NCBI RefSeq assembly: GCF_002836715.1 | Contig: NZ_PJAT01000106.1 | Span: 1 to 40,797, forward strand | Source: Psychrobacter sp. 4Dc | GTDB lineage: Bacteria > Pseudomonadota > Gammaproteobacteria > Pseudomonadales > Moraxellaceae | Reading direction: 5' to 3' | Length of the DNA: 40,797 bases | Shown: positions 19,350-28,765 of the stretch, one piece after another | Position numbering within the stretch: position 1 is the stretch's first letter | Layout of the letters: every line of letters begins with the position of its first letter | The notes under the pieces: model-generated | What the model was told of the DNA's origin: nothing | Database searches by the model: none | Seen by the model: the letters and a program-made list of their open reading frames with translations, nothing else | Program-made: the position numbers and the translations under genes

Positions 19350-20162
19350 ATGGACCAAGAAACTAATGCCTACCAAGCAGAAAATATCAATAACCAAGCG
19401 CCAGTGATGCTTGTCACAGGTAGTGCTAGGCGCATTGGTGCGGCTATTGTTAAAGCGGCTCATAGGCAAGGTTACCGCGTCATCATTCATTGTCACCGTA
19501 GTGAACAAGACGCTAATGACTTGGCTGACCATCTGAACGACATCCGTGCTAATAGTGCAAAAGTTATCGTTGCTGACTTGACAATAGTTAATGATAAAGC
19601 AGCTTTAGACAGCTTTGTTAAAAATATCGTAGAGGCGTTTGGACAGCTTGATGTATTGGTGCATAATGCTTCGCGGTTTTATCCTAGCCCGCTCGGTAGT
19701 ATCAATCATGCACAGTGGGATGAGTTGCTTTTGACCAACGCGAAAGCCCCTTTATTACTGAGCCAAGCCCTATTACCTTATCTTAGGCAACAACAAGGCT
19801 GCATTATTAGCTTATTGGACATACACGCGCATGATAGACCGTTTAATAACTACACTGTCTACAACATGGCAAAGGCTGCACATCGGATGATGGTACAGTC
19901 GCTAGCGCTAGAGATGGCGCCAGAAGTGCGGGTTAATGGGGTGGCACCTGGGGTCAATATTTTACCTGACCCTACTAGCGACCAAGCTATTGATAACGAG
20001 CAGCAACAAAGTATTATCAATGCTATCCCCATGCGGCGCATAGGCCAACCTGATGAGGTTGCTCATAGCGTACTATATCTTGTTCAGGCAAATTATGTCA
20101 CAGGAGAGATTATCACTGTGGATGGAGGCCGTAGTCTAACCATAGCTGGCGGTCACCTGTAA
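19350..20162 (+). CDS. folM: FolM/PTR1-like short-chain dehydrogenase (pteridine or dihydrofolate reductase)
   Basis: This is a classical SDR of about 270 residues. The cofactor motif TGSARRIGAAIV has the TGxxxRxG form with the Arg that marks pteridine reductases (PTR1, FolM) and NADP preference. LVHNASRFYPSPL corresponds to the NNASxF segment of that group. The catalytic pair is YNMAK, followed by RVNGVAPGVNILPDP and the C-terminal YVTGEIITVDGGRSL. The frame is open to 19233, overlapping cca, but those extra codons are unlike the family; I start at the ATG at 19350, 37 bp after cca. Close spacing on the same strand suggests co-transcription with cca. Activity on dihydromonapterin or dihydrofolate is inferred from the motif. 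Confidence 0.8.
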   Translation: MDQETNAYQAENINNQAPVMLVTGSARRIGAAIVKAAHRQGYRVIIHCHRSEQDANDLADHLNDIRANSAKVIVADLTIVNDKAALDSFVKNIVEAFGQLDVLVHNASRFYPSPLGSINHAQWDELLLTNAKAPLLLSQALLPYLRQQQGCIISLLDIHAHDRPFNNYTVYNMAKAAHRMMVQSLALEMAPEVRVNGVAPGVNILPDPTSDQAIDNEQQQSIINAIPMRRIGQPDEVAHSVLYLVQANYVTGEIITVDGGRSLTIAGGHL

Positions 20163-20213
20163 TACAAAAATATGGCTCAATAAAAAATATCTTGATTACT
20201 GCCTATCTTTTAC

Positions 20214-20241
20214 TTGAAAAATTAAAAAAATCAGGTATCAT
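20214..20241 (+). promoter_or_regulatory. Putative promoter of the tRNA gene
   Basis: TTGAAA (20214-20219) and TATCAT (20236-20241) are spaced 16 bp and end 16 bp before the tRNA 5' end. Confidence 0.5.
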
Positions 20242-20257
20242 TGTGCGTCTAACGTTA

Positions 20258-20334
20258 GGGCCCATAGCTCAGTTGGTTAGAGCAGAGGACTCATAATCCT
20301 TTGGTCGTAGGTTCAAGTCCTACTGGGCCCACCA
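20258..20334 (+). tRNA. tRNA with anticodon CAU, probably tRNA-Ile2 (lysidine type)
   Basis: All arms fold. The acceptor stem is GGGCCCA/TGGGCCC, the D arm is GCTC...GAGC, the anticodon stem is GAGGA/TCCTT with loop CTCATAA, the variable loop is TGGTC and the T arm is GTAGG-TTCAAGT-CCTAC. CCA is encoded. The CAU anticodon fits elongator Met or Ile2. The variable loop TGGTC and T-loop TTCAAGT match what I recall of E. coli ileX rather than metT, so Ile2 modified by TilS is favoured. It is not initiator tRNA, because the first pair is G-C. The tRNA 3' end is the likely left attachment region of the island. Confidence 0.93.
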
Positions 20335-20339
20335 AATTC

Positions 20340-20376
20340 AAACCCTTACAGTCATTGACTTGTAAGGGTTTTTTAT
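20340..20376 (+). terminator. Terminator after the tRNA
   Basis: AACCCTTACA (20341-20350) pairs with TGTAAGGGTT (20361-20370) and is followed by TTTT and TATT. Confidence 0.82.
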
Positions 20377-20435
20377 TGTCTAAATTTCATGCAAGTGCAC
20401 TGATATAATTAATTTTTTGATACTATCTTGATACT

Positions 20436-20463
20436 TTGACCCTTGTAGTAATTAAAGTATGAT
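20436..20463 (+). promoter_or_regulatory. Putative promoter of the integrase operon
   Basis: TTGACC (20436-20441) and TATGAT (20458-20463) are spaced 16 bp, 43 bp before the integrase start. Immediately upstream are two direct copies of TTGATACT (20417-20424 and 20428-20435). Confidence 0.45.
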
Positions 20464-20505
20464 GACTACTAATACTATGGTTATATACTGCTGCATGGGT
20501 GATAT

Positions 20506-21777
20506 ATGAAAGTTAAACTTACCAAAAAATTTATTGATTCAATAGACTATACCGCTAAAGGTACTGATATCTATATGGATGATGTATTAACTGGATTTGC
20601 GCTACGTGTCGGTAAGCAGTCTAAACGCTATACATTGCATAAGCGCATCAATGGAAAGCTGTATAGAGACGAAGTAGAAGAAACGCATTTAATTACACTA
20701 ACCGAAGCACGTGAAAAAGCAAGCATAATGATGGCTAACATCAAAAAAGGCATGCATGTTTATGACGGGCTTCATGAGAACCTAGAAGATCCGAAAGATA
20801 AGACCAATAATGTGCCAACACTGCAAGAAGCTTATGACTACTTTAAATCAACGAAGACTGGCTTAGCTGAAGGCACTATTACCACTTATGACCGTCAAAT
20901 ACTACATAAGCTAAAAGTCTGGCTAAATATCTCTCTAAATGATATTACTAAGTCAATGATAAGTGATAAACATAAGGAGATAAGCAAGCATAGCGAAGCT
21001 CAGGCTAATGCAACGATGAGAGCTCTGCGATCAGTTTGGAATTATTGCCGTGATAGCTTTTTAGATGATGACGAAGACTTTTTAATAAAAGAGCAACCTA
21101 TACGTATACTCAATGCTAAAAAAGACTGGAATAGAATTAAACCACGTACCAAACATATTGAAGAAGAATATATAGGTATGTATCTTAAAACGCTTTTAAA
21201 TTATGTTGATAGAAGCTCACACATGCAAGCGCCCCATAGCAATAATGCACGAGATATCATGCTATTTTTTATGTTTACTGGTGTGCGTTTAAACGAAGCG
21301 CAGTCTTTAAAGTGGTCTGACATCGACCTTAAAGCTGGCAGGATAATATTCAAAGATACAAAAAACGGTTCTGATTATCATATGCCTACTAGTAATATTT
21401 TACAGGCCCTACTCGAAGAAAGGTGGAGAATGAGTTCTGGTAAGCAATGGGTATTTCCAAGTGACTTGCAAGCCAGCGATGATCATATAAAAGACTTAAG
21501 TGGTAGTTACAAGGCCATAGGTAATCAAGCAAACCTATATATTACTCCACATGATCTGCGTCGTACTTTCGGAACGGTAGCCAATAGCTTAAATATCAGC
21601 TATCCAGTCCTTAAACGCTTGCTCAATCATCGTGAAGCTAAATCAAGCGATGATGTTACCCTACAGTATGTTCAAGTGTCACAGCGGCAACTAAGAGACG
21701 CTTTAAACTCAATAGAGTCCTTTTATTGTCAGCATGCTAGCTTGACACAAGCTGAAATAATCAGTAAATATTACTAA
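20506..21777 (+). CDS. Tyrosine-type site-specific integrase
   Basis: This is the integrase expected to insert the island at the neighbouring tRNA. The 423 residues show an N-terminal arm-binding domain of P4-integrase style (FALRVGKQSKRYTLHKR, LTLTEAREKA-like), a core-binding SAM-like domain (about 105-205) and a catalytic domain. Catalytic residues are complete: Arg261 (FTGVRLNEAQ), Lys286 (KDTKNG), His349 and Arg352 (ITPHDLRRTF), His375 (LLNHREAK) and Tyr388 (LQYVQVS). GGGTGAT precedes the ATG. Only 31 bp separates it from the Avs3a-like gene, with no terminator between, so the two may be co-transcribed. No excisionase is recognisable. Confidence 0.93.
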   Translation: MKVKLTKKFIDSIDYTAKGTDIYMDDVLTGFALRVGKQSKRYTLHKRINGKLYRDEVEETHLITLTEAREKASIMMANIKKGMHVYDGLHENLEDPKDKTNNVPTLQEAYDYFKSTKTGLAEGTITTYDRQILHKLKVWLNISLNDITKSMISDKHKEISKHSEAQANATMRALRSVWNYCRDSFLDDDEDFLIKEQPIRILNAKKDWNRIKPRTKHIEEEYIGMYLKTLLNYVDRSSHMQAPHSNNARDIMLFFMFTGVRLNEAQSLKWSDIDLKAGRIIFKDTKNGSDYHMPTSNILQALLEERWRMSSGKQWVFPSDLQASDDHIKDLSGSYKAIGNQANLYITPHDLRRTFGTVANSLNISYPVLKRLLNHREAKSSDDVTLQYVQVSQRQLRDALNSIESFYCQHASLTQAEIISKYY

Positions 21778-21808
21778 CCTACTAAAATTCCAAGAAGAGT
21801 TCTTTAAA

Positions 21809-24800
21809 ATGTCGTCAACTGATTTAGTCAGAACAAGCCGTGATGGTGACCAGTTTCACTATTTATGGGCATCAAGAAGAGCTTTATTACTGCTACAGTC
21901 GGATTCCAAATTAAAGCTAATAACGATAGAAGGAGTCTCTTCTGTTGAGTTAGGTGACCAGCATGTTTCTGATGGGGAATATGTGGTTGACGTCGCTGAA
22001 TATTATGGCGGAGAAAGTTTTGAGACAGCTGATAGCATCAAATATTATCAGCTAAAGCATACGACGAAGAGTAAGGAAACTCCTTTTGACCCAAGTAAAC
22101 TAAGAAATACGATAGAAGGTTTCAGCGACCGCTACAAAGCTCTTATTGAGGTTATTGGTAAAGAATCAGCCCAAGCTAAGCTCAAGTTTATATTCGTATC
22201 GAACAGATCTATTAATGAAGGCTTTCATGAGAGTATCAAACAAGTAGCTTTAGGGTACTCTACTAAGCTGACTAATCAAAGAAAGCTTGAGCTATATACA
22301 GGCTTAAACGGTCAAAACCTCTCTGACTTTTGTAAATTAATAACTTTTGATATCACTGCTGACGATTACTGGGAACAACGTAATATTCTTGCCTCAGAAA
22401 CCGCAACTTATCTCGCTGGCTCTGACGCACACTCCCCTATTAGTTTAAAAGAGCTAATCACGAGAAAGGCGTTAAGCGAAAGTCAAAATAGCAACTCTAT
22501 TAATAAAATCGACGTTTTAAGAACGCTTAATACAAATGAAGACGCTCTATTTCCAGTGAAAAATCTAATTAAGATAGTTGAGAACCCTATTCAACGTGAG
22601 CAAGAGCAACAACTTACTAGCCAGATTATTGATGATAATTTCAATGTTTTTATAATTCAAGCAGAAGGTGGTGTTGGCAAAACTATCTTTGCTTCTCACA
22701 TTCATGAATACCTACCTGAAGATTCAATCTCTATTGTTTACGATTGTTTTGGGGATGGGGATTATAGAAACACCTCAACTTTAAGGCATACTCACAGAAC
22801 AGCTTTGGTTCAAATAGCTAATGAACTAGCAGCAAAAGGGTTATCCCATCCTTTAATTCCAAGCTCCTCAGCTACAGATTTCGATTATATTAAAGCATTT
22901 TTATCAAGAATTGAGCAAGCCGCAGAGAAGCTTAATTACATTAACCCTAACGCAATCCTTTCGATTGTGATTGATGCCGCTGATAACGCTCAAATGGCAG
23001 CTGAAGAATTTGGAGAAGTCAGATCTTTTATTAAAGACTTAATCAAAGAATCTTTTCCTGACAATGTCAAATTAATTAGTTTCTGTAGACCCTACAGATT
23101 GACGTTACTTGATGCACCTTCAGCAGTTAAGTTACTTAATTTAAACCCCTTTACTCTTGAAGAGACTAAGCATAATTTAGAAAAACACTATGATCAAATA
23201 TCGCCTGCAGATGTGTCGGAATTTCACAGACTAACATCTCAAAATCCACGTATCCAATATATGGCACTGGCAAAAGAGCAAAGCTTACCAGAAACCCTAC
23301 GCTTCTTCGGTACAAACCCTAAAAGCATTGAAGACACTATAAGTGATTTATTAGAAGCAGCCGTCGATAAGATTAAAGAAGATAACTTTATTGAGAGCGC
23401 CAAAATAGACAAGCTGTGTGAGTCTATTGCGATTCTTAGACCTCTACTACCTATCGAGGTACTCGCGAAAATATCACAGGTTCCTGAAGAGCAAATCAGA
23501 AGCTTTATCGCAGATATTGGTGGACATCCCATTCGGTTACTAGATGATTATATCCAATTTATTGATGAACCAACAGAAACTTGGTTTAGAGACAAGTATC
23601 GTCCCAAAGACAGTCAACAACTTGGAGCTTATATCACTACGCTCAAACCTCTGGTTAGCGACTCACATTATGTTGCCTCAGTTTTACCACAGCTAATGCT
23701 AGAGGCTGAGGAATATGAAGATCTTTTCGATGCAGTCTTAAGCTCTAAACTTCTACCTGAAACCTCCTCACTAGAAAGAAGACACATTGAAGTACAACGG
23801 CTTCAATTTGCAATCAAAGCAGGCATTAAGCTTAATAGGTTAGTTGATGTTGCTAAGCTAGCATTAATGGCTGGTGGTGAAAGTGCCGCTCAAACCCGAC
23901 AAAATGCCTTAATAGCAGAAAATTTAGACTTAGCTTCAGTTTTTTTTGATGATAACAAGTTACAAGAGTTAATCGCTAATGATATTTTCACTTTAGAAAA
24001 TAAATGGCTAGGTGCAAAATTCGCCTATGAAGCGCAACTGCTTTCATATAAAGAAAACTTAATGAGTGAAGCAAGAAGTAAACTTCGAGTAGCTGAAGAC
24101 TGGCTTCATAGCTTGTTCAAGCAACCTGAAGATGGAAGATATCATACAGGAGTTGATGATAAAGATATTGTGCGGCTATTTATTGCTCATTTCAACATAC
24201 ATGGCGCTGAACAAAGCTTAATTTGGCTGAATAAATGGAAACCAAAATCAGTAATCTATATGGTAGCAACTCAAGTAGCACAGGAATTTCTACTTTATAA
24301 CAAGTTGGCAGATTTAAAGTCCATGCTACAACATGCCAGCAATAACATTTATTTCACATTGGGTATAGTAAACGAAACCGTTCAACATAACTATGATATT
24401 CCCGCTCAATATTTATCAAGATCTTTCAAAATTATAAGTCGTAAAGGCGTTTTAATTGAATTACAAGATGGAACTCGACCTGTAAGTTTGCATACTATGA
24501 CGAACTACCTGTTAGCATGTTATAGATCTGAAGTCTGTAATGGGATAACTGCTTCAGATATATTATCCCGTTATATGCCAATCAGATTTCCTTATGAGCT
24601 TGAAGATACTCGTGGTCACTATGAAAAATCAATATATATGCTTGCTTATGCATTATTAGCTAAGTGGCAAGCTAGCGAATTAACAATAGAAGACATTATT
24701 GACGCAAACAGTAAAGCAAAAATCGAAAAATCTAACAGTTCATTTGAACTGAATGAAATTACCAATAATATTGAAAAGTTAATTCCTTGGTATAACTTGT

Positions 24801-27800
24801 TAGCTGATAGCCTGTTATCTACGTCAACCATTTCAGGTATTGAAGAGTCGATTAGTATTGTTTTAAATGACTCCTATCTCCCTAAAGCAGATGAATATCG
24901 CTTTAATCGTAGTATGGTAGAAGACATTGCATGGGCATGGTTTAAAATTATCATTACTAATAGTCAAAACATAAAACAGTTAGTACAGGAGTTATTTGAT
25001 TATCTTAGTATTAGGGAAATTACATTACTTCCTAGAACCCTAAATGAGTTTACAAGAATATGCTGTCAGCGTTCTGAACTTAAAGACTTTGCTTACGATT
25101 TGAGTCAACAAAACTTCGAGAGAGCAATTAAAGCTCAAATAAATGCAAATGAGATACTGGACGATATTGTAGAAGTTGCAAGAGCAATACTACCGTTAGA
25201 TACCAAGCAGGCTGAGTCATATTTTAATAAAGCTATAGAAGTCAGTAGTAAGATTGGCGATGAAAACTTTTCTCGATGGGAGGCTTTAATTTATCATGCT
25301 TCTAATACCACTGGGCTAACGTATAGTGGACAACCTGAACTAGCCTACAGATTCGCTAGATGTTCTGAGCTCACATATAAATATATATACGAAGACCATT
25401 TTAACTGGGATGCAACCGTTAAAGCACTCGTTGATATCCATCCAAATTCAGCTTTAGCTATTGCAAGTAGGTGGCGTGATAGACAGTTTGGCGAAGATGA
25501 CTTAGTAATCAGTGCAATAGGAGAAAAGCTTTTAGAACATAAGCTTATCTCACCATTAGCACTTCTTTCCTTGCTTTGCCTAGAAACAGGTTCTTATTTA
25601 AAAGACATATTAGATGGTATTCAATTTAATAGTTTAGATAATGAAATTCAAAAAGCTGTGATTCTTATAGTCTATCAATATCAAGTTATACCTAATCCAT
25701 CTGAAAACAATAGAACTATACTTAAAAAGCTATACGATAATTACTCACTACAAATAGATGATATACAACGGTTTTTCGATACCTATGAGCCTGATAAACT
25801 TAAATCAAGAGACTCCAGTTATGATTGTAGCTCTACAGTTGAGAGTATAGATTGGGCCAACGTTTTTATCGATGATCAACTAGATAGCCAATACGATTAT
25901 CAATCAGCTCAAGATAGATACCTAAGTATTAAAGAATATAGTTCATTAGATGATAGCTACTATAGCGAGCTTCATAATAGGCTGTCTAATACCTACGTTT
26001 ACGATTATATAGAGTCGACCTTAAATGATCCTAAAATAGGGGTATATAGATTAAACTTTATTTTGAAAACAATACCTGACAAATGGAAACAACGTGAAGC
26101 CGTAAGAGAATGTTTTAGCGAACAATTCAAAGTATATTGTCGCAGGCATACATTAGAGCTATTCATCAGTCTTCGCTATGGTGACTTGAAGTTAATTACT
26201 GTAATGAGTTTAATATCTAATCTTCCAGAGAGTGAGTTACTTGGACAGGTATTATTAGGGCGTTCAGAAAGCGCGGAACTTCTAGATAGTGACCAACTAT
26301 TTAACATGGTAAGCATGATTAGTAAAATCATCGATCCTGAAGACTCAAAAGACGTATTAGAATATGGTTTAACCTTGTTAGAACAAGATTTATCTGATGA
26401 TATATCTGACGGTGAGTGGCTTGCTCATTTGATACCTCCAGATAATATTGAGGAAGCCTATGCAGGTTATGTTGTCTCAGGGTTAGCATCACCCTTTCTT
26501 TATACACGTTGGCTTAATTCTCATGCTGTCAAAGTACTGGTAGAGCTCCAACAAAAACCCGTATTAGATGCTTTAATAAATCAGATAGATATGCAGACTA
26601 ATAAAGCGTTTATCGACAACCGTTTTAGTTATTACAGTTATACTGCCCTTCAATGGTTGCTCATAGCTTTTTTAAAGGTTTCTAATGGACATGCCAGCGC
26701 AATAGCACCTTATATTGACTTCTTCAAGTCTAATATAAATCCAGATAAACCTCACATTTTAATCCGTTTTTATTCTGCTAAAATTCTTCTGAACCTACAT
26801 GAGCAAGATATTATTAGTTTAACACTGACTGAAGTAGAAGCTTACGAGTCAATTGGAACTTCAAATTTTGAGGTTATAGAAAAAGAAGCTGTTAATTTAG
26901 ATGAATATCAGAATATCGATAAGTCTGAAGTAGATTCATTTGGTATTGATTTTGGACCTTATTGGATTGAGCCTCTTGGCGAATATTTTGGTTTACATGC
27001 CAAATATGCCTACTATGAAGTATCTCTTGTCAAAGATAGCTTGTTTAATAATCCGAATAAATTAACAGATAGCAGACACTCATCTTCAATATATGAGTGG
27101 CAAGCAACAAATCATAGTCATGGCTCAGCACCAGAAGTAGAAGATTTAGAATTTTATAGAAACTATCATTCACTGATGATTGCGGCAGATATATTGCTAA
27201 ATAAAAGGCCCTTAGTTCAACAAGACTGGTATACATTTTCTTATTGGCTATCGAAGTATGATTTTACATTGCTGAATGGCGTTTGGCTATCGAACTATAG
27301 AGACCCTACACCTAAACGAACGACCGAGTGGCATATTGGTATAGAGCAGAATAGTCCAAGTTGGGAGTACAGTATGTCATCAAGCGACTTTGATGAACAT
27401 TTCAATTTTGATAACGATTGGTTGCCCATATGGGGTAGTTGGACAGAAGTATTTGATAGAAAAGAAAAAAGTTTTAACATGCGTTCAAGCTTAGTAGATC
27501 CTAAGACATCTTTTGCTTTATTGCGTTCGTTGCAGTCTTACACAGACCCTAGCGATTATTGTTTACCAAAACAAGGCGACGACTTTAATATTGACAACGG
27601 TGTCTTTAATTTAAAATCATTTATATCAGAATCTGAATGGTTCGATAATACCATTTTCGAGAAAGACCCTTGGTCAGCATCTATTGAGTATAGAAGTCTA
27701 AAACCTACTGACAGTGTTATTGAACTTATGAACATAAGCTGTGACTCACTTGGTAAGACTTGGTTTGATAAAAATGGTAGTGAAGTTATTAGAACGTCTT

Positions 27801-28045
27801 ATTGGGGGCGTTTGCGCTCTCGTAATCAAGAGTACTCCCGTGGTACTAAAATGCTCGTTTCTAAGCATTTTCTCATCAGTATGCTTAGAGCTTTAAATAT
27901 GAACTTAATAGTATCATTTTCAGGTGAACATCGACTTCATTCAAGACATGGAAAGGACGAGGATTATTATAAGGAGTTTGGGTATATTCCTAATAGTAAA
28001 AAAGTATATTTAATCACTAAGGACGGCGAGTTATATGGATACTAA
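21809..28045 (+). CDS. avs3a: Avs3a-like anti-phage nuclease/STAND ATPase (AVAST type 3)
   Basis: A 2078-residue protein that I assign to the Avs3 family of antiviral STAND NTPases. Characterised Avs3 proteins bind phage large terminase inside the cell, oligomerise and cut dsDNA. Residues 1 to about 210 look like the Cap4/DUF4297 nuclease: SRDGDQFHYLWASRRALLLL, then acidic residues (E41, D61, E64) and the Q81-L-K83 of a PD-(D/E)xK-like site. The STAND ATPase follows: Walker A GGVGKT (Lys291), Walker B IVIDAADNA (Asp389, Asp392) and the sensor-like SFCRPYR (Arg427). The remaining 1500 residues are helical, with a tetratricopeptide-like feel, and would form the sensor. The C-terminus has aromatic-rich, possibly beta segments. 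It overlaps the next gene by 11 bp. Other nuclease-STAND families are an alternative. Confidence 0.75.
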   Translation: MSSTDLVRTSRDGDQFHYLWASRRALLLLQSDSKLKLITIEGVSSVELGDQHVSDGEYVVDVAEYYGGESFETADSIKYYQLKHTTKSKETPFDPSKLRNTIEGFSDRYKALIEVIGKESAQAKLKFIFVSNRSINEGFHESIKQVALGYSTKLTNQRKLELYTGLNGQNLSDFCKLITFDITADDYWEQRNILASETATYLAGSDAHSPISLKELITRKALSESQNSNSINKIDVLRTLNTNEDALFPVKNLIKIVENPIQREQEQQLTSQIIDDNFNVFIIQAEGGVGKTIFASHIHEYLPEDSISIVYDCFGDGDYRNTSTLRHTHRTALVQIANELAAKGLSHPLIPSSSATDFDYIKAFLSRIEQAAEKLNYINPNAILSIVIDAADNAQMAAEEFGEVRSFIKDLIKESFPDNVKLISFCRPYRLTLLDAPSAVKLLNLNPFTLEETKHNLEKHYDQISPADVSEFHRLTSQNPRIQYMALAKEQSLPETLRFFGTNPKSIEDTISDLLEAAVDKIKEDNFIESAKIDKLCESIAILRPLLPIEVLAKISQVPEEQIRSFIADIGGHPIRLLDDYIQFIDEPTETWFRDKYRPKDSQQLGAYITTLKPLVSDSHYVASVLPQLMLEAEEYEDLFDAVLSSKLLPETSSLERRHIEVQRLQFAIKAGIKLNRLVDVAKLALMAGGESAAQTRQNALIAENLDLASVFFDDNKLQELIANDIFTLENKWLGAKFAYEAQLLSYKENLMSEARSKLRVAEDWLHSLFKQPEDGRYHTGVDDKDIVRLFIAHFNIHGAEQSLIWLNKWKPKSVIYMVATQVAQEFLLYNKLADLKSMLQHASNNIYFTLGIVNETVQHNYDIPAQYLSRSFKIISRKGVLIELQDGTRPVSLHTMTNYLLACYRSEVCNGITASDILSRYMPIRFPYELEDTRGHYEKSIYMLAYALLAKWQASELTIEDIIDANSKAKIEKSNSSFELNEITNNIEKLIPWYNLLADSLLSTSTISGIEESISIVLNDSYLPKADEYRFNRSMVEDIAWAWFKIIITNSQNIKQLVQELFDYLSIREITLLPRTLNEFTRICCQRSELKDFAYDLSQQNFERAIKAQINANEILDDIVEVARAILPLDTKQAESYFNKAIEVSSKIGDENFSRWEALIYHASNTTGLTYSGQPELAYRFARCSELTYKYIYEDHFNWDATVKALVDIHPNSALAIASRWRDRQFGEDDLVISAIGEKLLEHKLISPLALLSLLCLETGSYLKDILDGIQFNSLDNEIQKAVILIVYQYQVIPNPSENNRTILKKLYDNYSLQIDDIQRFFDTYEPDKLKSRDSSYDCSSTVESIDWANVFIDDQLDSQYDYQSAQDRYLSIKEYSSLDDSYYSELHNRLSNTYVYDYIESTLNDPKIGVYRLNFILKTIPDKWKQREAVRECFSEQFKVYCRRHTLELFISLRYGDLKLITVMSLISNLPESELLGQVLLGRSESAELLDSDQLFNMVSMISKIIDPEDSKDVLEYGLTLLEQDLSDDISDGEWLAHLIPPDNIEEAYAGYVVSGLASPFLYTRWLNSHAVKVLVELQQKPVLDALINQIDMQTNKAFIDNRFSYYSYTALQWLLIAFLKVSNGHASAIAPYIDFFKSNINPDKPHILIRFYSAKILLNLHEQDIISLTLTEVEAYESIGTSNFEVIEKEAVNLDEYQNIDKSEVDSFGIDFGPYWIEPLGEYFGLHAKYAYYEVSLVKDSLFNNPNKLTDSRHSSSIYEWQATNHSHGSAPEVEDLEFYRNYHSLMIAADILLNKRPLVQQDWYTFSYWLSKYDFTLLNGVWLSNYRDPTPKRTTEWHIGIEQNSPSWEYSMSSSDFDEHFNFDNDWLPIWGSWTEVFDRKEKSFNMRSSLVDPKTSFALLRSLQSYTDPSDYCLPKQGDDFNIDNGVFNLKSFISESEWFDNTIFEKDPWSASIEYRSLKPTDSVIELMNISCDSLGKTWFDKNGSEVIRTSYWGRLRSRNQEYSRGTKMLVSKHFLISMLRALNMNLIVSFSGEHRLHSRHGKDEDYYKEFGYIPNSKKVYLITKDGELYGY

Positions 28046-28706
28046 ATCACTGGAGCAGTTAGGAAAGAATCTTGTAGAAGAATATGGGCTTGAAAGCTCT
28101 ACCAGTACTTTAGAGAGATGGATGCTTCACTATTTAGCTGAACTTTTTGATAAAGAAAGAGAATATGGTAATGCAGACGAGACAAAAACTATTCAACTTG
28201 AGATTAAAGAAATAATTTTAGAGTTTTGGCGATTAAGATATCGCTTAGCAGATGAAGATAGTTTATTTAAGAAAAACCAAGCTCTTATTGATACGTTAGA
28301 GAAGATAAGCCCTCAGTCCGTTATACCCATTAGCTCGTTTTTTAATCCCTATGATAGTAAAGACACACTTGAAGTTAGCGAAGCAGGATGGCAAGAAAGA
28401 CTGTTAGCTATCGACAAATCATCAAAAGTAGTCATGTCACACTGTGTCTTAAAATACCTTAACGATATTGCTGATAAAAACAATGATATTGTGAAACTCA
28501 TTGAGTCTATTGAAGCTTTTAACTCTCCAGAATCCTTTTTAAGTAGGTTTTATGGTGATGAGACAGCAGAGACAGATAAAATTGAAAATATAGAAGAACG
28601 CATTCAAAACTTAACTGTCTTTATAGATACAGCGGAGTCTGTACTCGAAGAATATAGGTCTGAGCTAGCTAGCTTAGCTGTTGATTCACATAATAAACCT
28701 AAATAA
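28035..28706 (+). CDS. avs3b: Small partner of the STAND protein, Avs3b-like
   Basis: The 223-residue product has no catalytic motif that I can see. Its ATG lies inside the last codons of the preceding gene (11-bp overlap), pointing to translational coupling and joint function. Position, size and pairing fit the second gene of AVAST type 3 systems, and this is the main basis for the name. The sequence is charged and mostly helical. The N-terminal half contains LERWMLHYLAELFDKERE and LEIKEIILEFWRLRYRLAD, and the C-terminal segment at about 180-216 (EERIQNLTVFIDTAESVLEEYRSEL) looks like a coiled coil. No transmembrane segment is seen. A role as an accessory or structural subunit is inference. 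Confidence 0.6.
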   Translation: MDTKSLEQLGKNLVEEYGLESSTSTLERWMLHYLAELFDKEREYGNADETKTIQLEIKEIILEFWRLRYRLADEDSLFKKNQALIDTLEKISPQSVIPISSFFNPYDSKDTLEVSEAGWQERLLAIDKSSKVVMSHCVLKYLNDIADKNNDIVKLIESIEAFNSPESFLSRFYGDETAETDKIENIEERIQNLTVFIDTAESVLEEYRSELASLAVDSHNKPK

Positions 28707-28765
28707 TTTAATTACTCGGGCTTAATTGTTTCATAGCTGCTACTTGCAACGATAATGATTACTAA

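Noticed and set aside
20258..20334. Initiator tRNA-fMet
   Set aside because: The first acceptor pair is a normal G-C and the anticodon stem lacks the three G-C pairs of initiators.
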